Below are positions 6,007 through 6,366 of a DNA stretch of 6,366 nucleotides, piece after piece (position 1 is the stretch's first letter; each line of letters begins with the position of its first letter). The DNA is from an archaeon (GTDB lineage Archaea; Asgardarchaeota; Hermodarchaeia; Hermodarchaeales; Hermodarchaeaceae): contig JABXGV010000083.1 of assembly GCA_016550485.1 (NCBI GenBank), forward strand, positions 1 to 6,366, in the 5' to 3' direction. Position numbers and translations under genes: made by a program. The notes below the pieces were generated by a model that was not told where the DNA came from, did no database searches, and was given only the letters and a program-made list of their open reading frames with translations.

Positions 6007-6048
6007 TAAATAAAACAAAAGGAGGGAGGGAGTGTTGATACACTCCCT
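6007..6048 (-). terminator. Hairpin plus T-rich tract, terminator for the minus-strand membrane-protein gene
   Basis: AGGGAGTGT at 6027-6035 and ACACTCCCT at 6040-6048 form a perfect nine-base stem with a TGAT loop. On the minus strand the stem begins three bases after the TAG stop at 6051-6053, and after CCCTCC it runs into a T-rich tract (TTTTGTTTTATTTAG, bases 6021 down to 6007). This fits a terminator for the membrane-protein gene. On the plus strand no T-run follows, so it is unlikely to end the methyltransferase transcript efficiently. Confidence 0.65.
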
Positions 6049-6050
6049 AG

Positions 6051-6365
6051 CTAGAGTGGTGTGTAATCAAGAAACTGCGGGGCAAAGAAGTACACTGGAA
6101 TCTCTATGAGAATGTAAATGATGAGGCAAAGGATTCCCATAGCCACAGCACCTCCGATTCCGACGTCCATGAAGTGCATAAACAACGGGAGGTACACAAT
6201 AATCGTAATTAGTGCGGCACCAACAAGGGCAATCAGGTCGATGGTTTCGGGGGCAAAGGGCAGACCTAGCATGGGGAATCCAACGTTGAATCCCCAGTGA
6301 AGAATAGCACTGAGTAAGGAGCCGACGAAGGCAACGATAACAGCGTCAGTGAACTTTGCGTTCAA
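6051..6365 (-). CDS. Small membrane protein of unknown function, possibly incomplete at its 5' end
   Basis: The translation has about three hydrophobic helices, near residues 8-26 (AVIVAFVGSLLSAIL), 42-65 (IALVGAALITIIVYLPLF) and 69-93 (GGAVAMGILCLIIYILIEI), joined by short loops; the tail QFLDYTPL is polar. The visible start is a TTG two bases from the right edge, so the true start may lie outside and the protein may be longer. No family is recognised, and no catalytic or transport motif is seen. It is convergent with the methyltransferase gene and ends just before a strong hairpin terminator, so it belongs to a separate transcription unit. Confidence 0.6.
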   Translation of the reverse strand: MNAKFTDAVIVAFVGSLLSAILHWGFNVGFPMLGLPFAPETIDLIALVGAALITIIVYLPLFMHFMDVGIGGAVAMGILCLIIYILIEIPVYFFAPQFLDYTPL

Positions 6366-6366
6366 C

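Noticed and set aside
1..6366. CRISPR arrays, tRNA or rRNA genes
   Set aside because: No regularly spaced repeat units, cloverleaf-like sequence or conserved rRNA stretches were seen on reading through; no search program was available.

Overview
The window looks like an accessory stretch of an archaeal chromosome. This is inferred mainly from protein character: a RecA-fold protein of the KaiC/Elp4 type, a TnpB whose N-terminus resembles archaeal IS605-group proteins, and TATA-like boxes about 26-32 bases before two start codons. An Asgard-type or other anaerobic archaeon would fit, but no marker gene fixes the lineage.

Left edge (1 to about 598): a minus-strand, G/C-rich IS200/IS605-group tnpB runs off the window edge. 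Next to it is a two-tier hairpin at 550-592 that looks like a subterminal end of the element. The element appears to end at about 598, beside a TTAC tetranucleotide on the tnpB strand. Immediately to the right (about 599-972) lies the 3' two-thirds of a GyrI-like/AraC-type effector-binding domain gene on the plus strand, apparently cut off by the insertion.

Centre (1027-5932): five plus-strand genes follow one another with gaps of 33 to 109 bases. They encode a tandem GNAT acetyltransferase-like protein, a RecA-fold protein with a destroyed P-loop (KaiC-like, with an Elp4-like look), a PHP-domain metal phosphoesterase of the HisJ type with all metal ligands, a radical SAM/SPASM enzyme with an N-terminal PqqD-like domain, and a class I SAM-dependent methyltransferase. 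The PqqD-like/SPASM architecture is typical of enzymes that modify peptides or build peptide-derived cofactors. Together with a methyltransferase, a phosphoesterase and an acetyltransferase, this is a reasonable candidate for an uncharacterised maturation pathway. No precursor peptide is visible, and co-function rests only on direction and closeness. TATA-like sequences before the GNAT and PHP genes suggest there may be more than one transcript.

Right edge (5933-6366): a short non-coding gap contains two AATT-centred palindromes and a strong hairpin with a T-rich tract that reads as a terminator for the minus-strand gene. That gene encodes a small membrane protein with three predicted helices, and its true start may lie outside the window.
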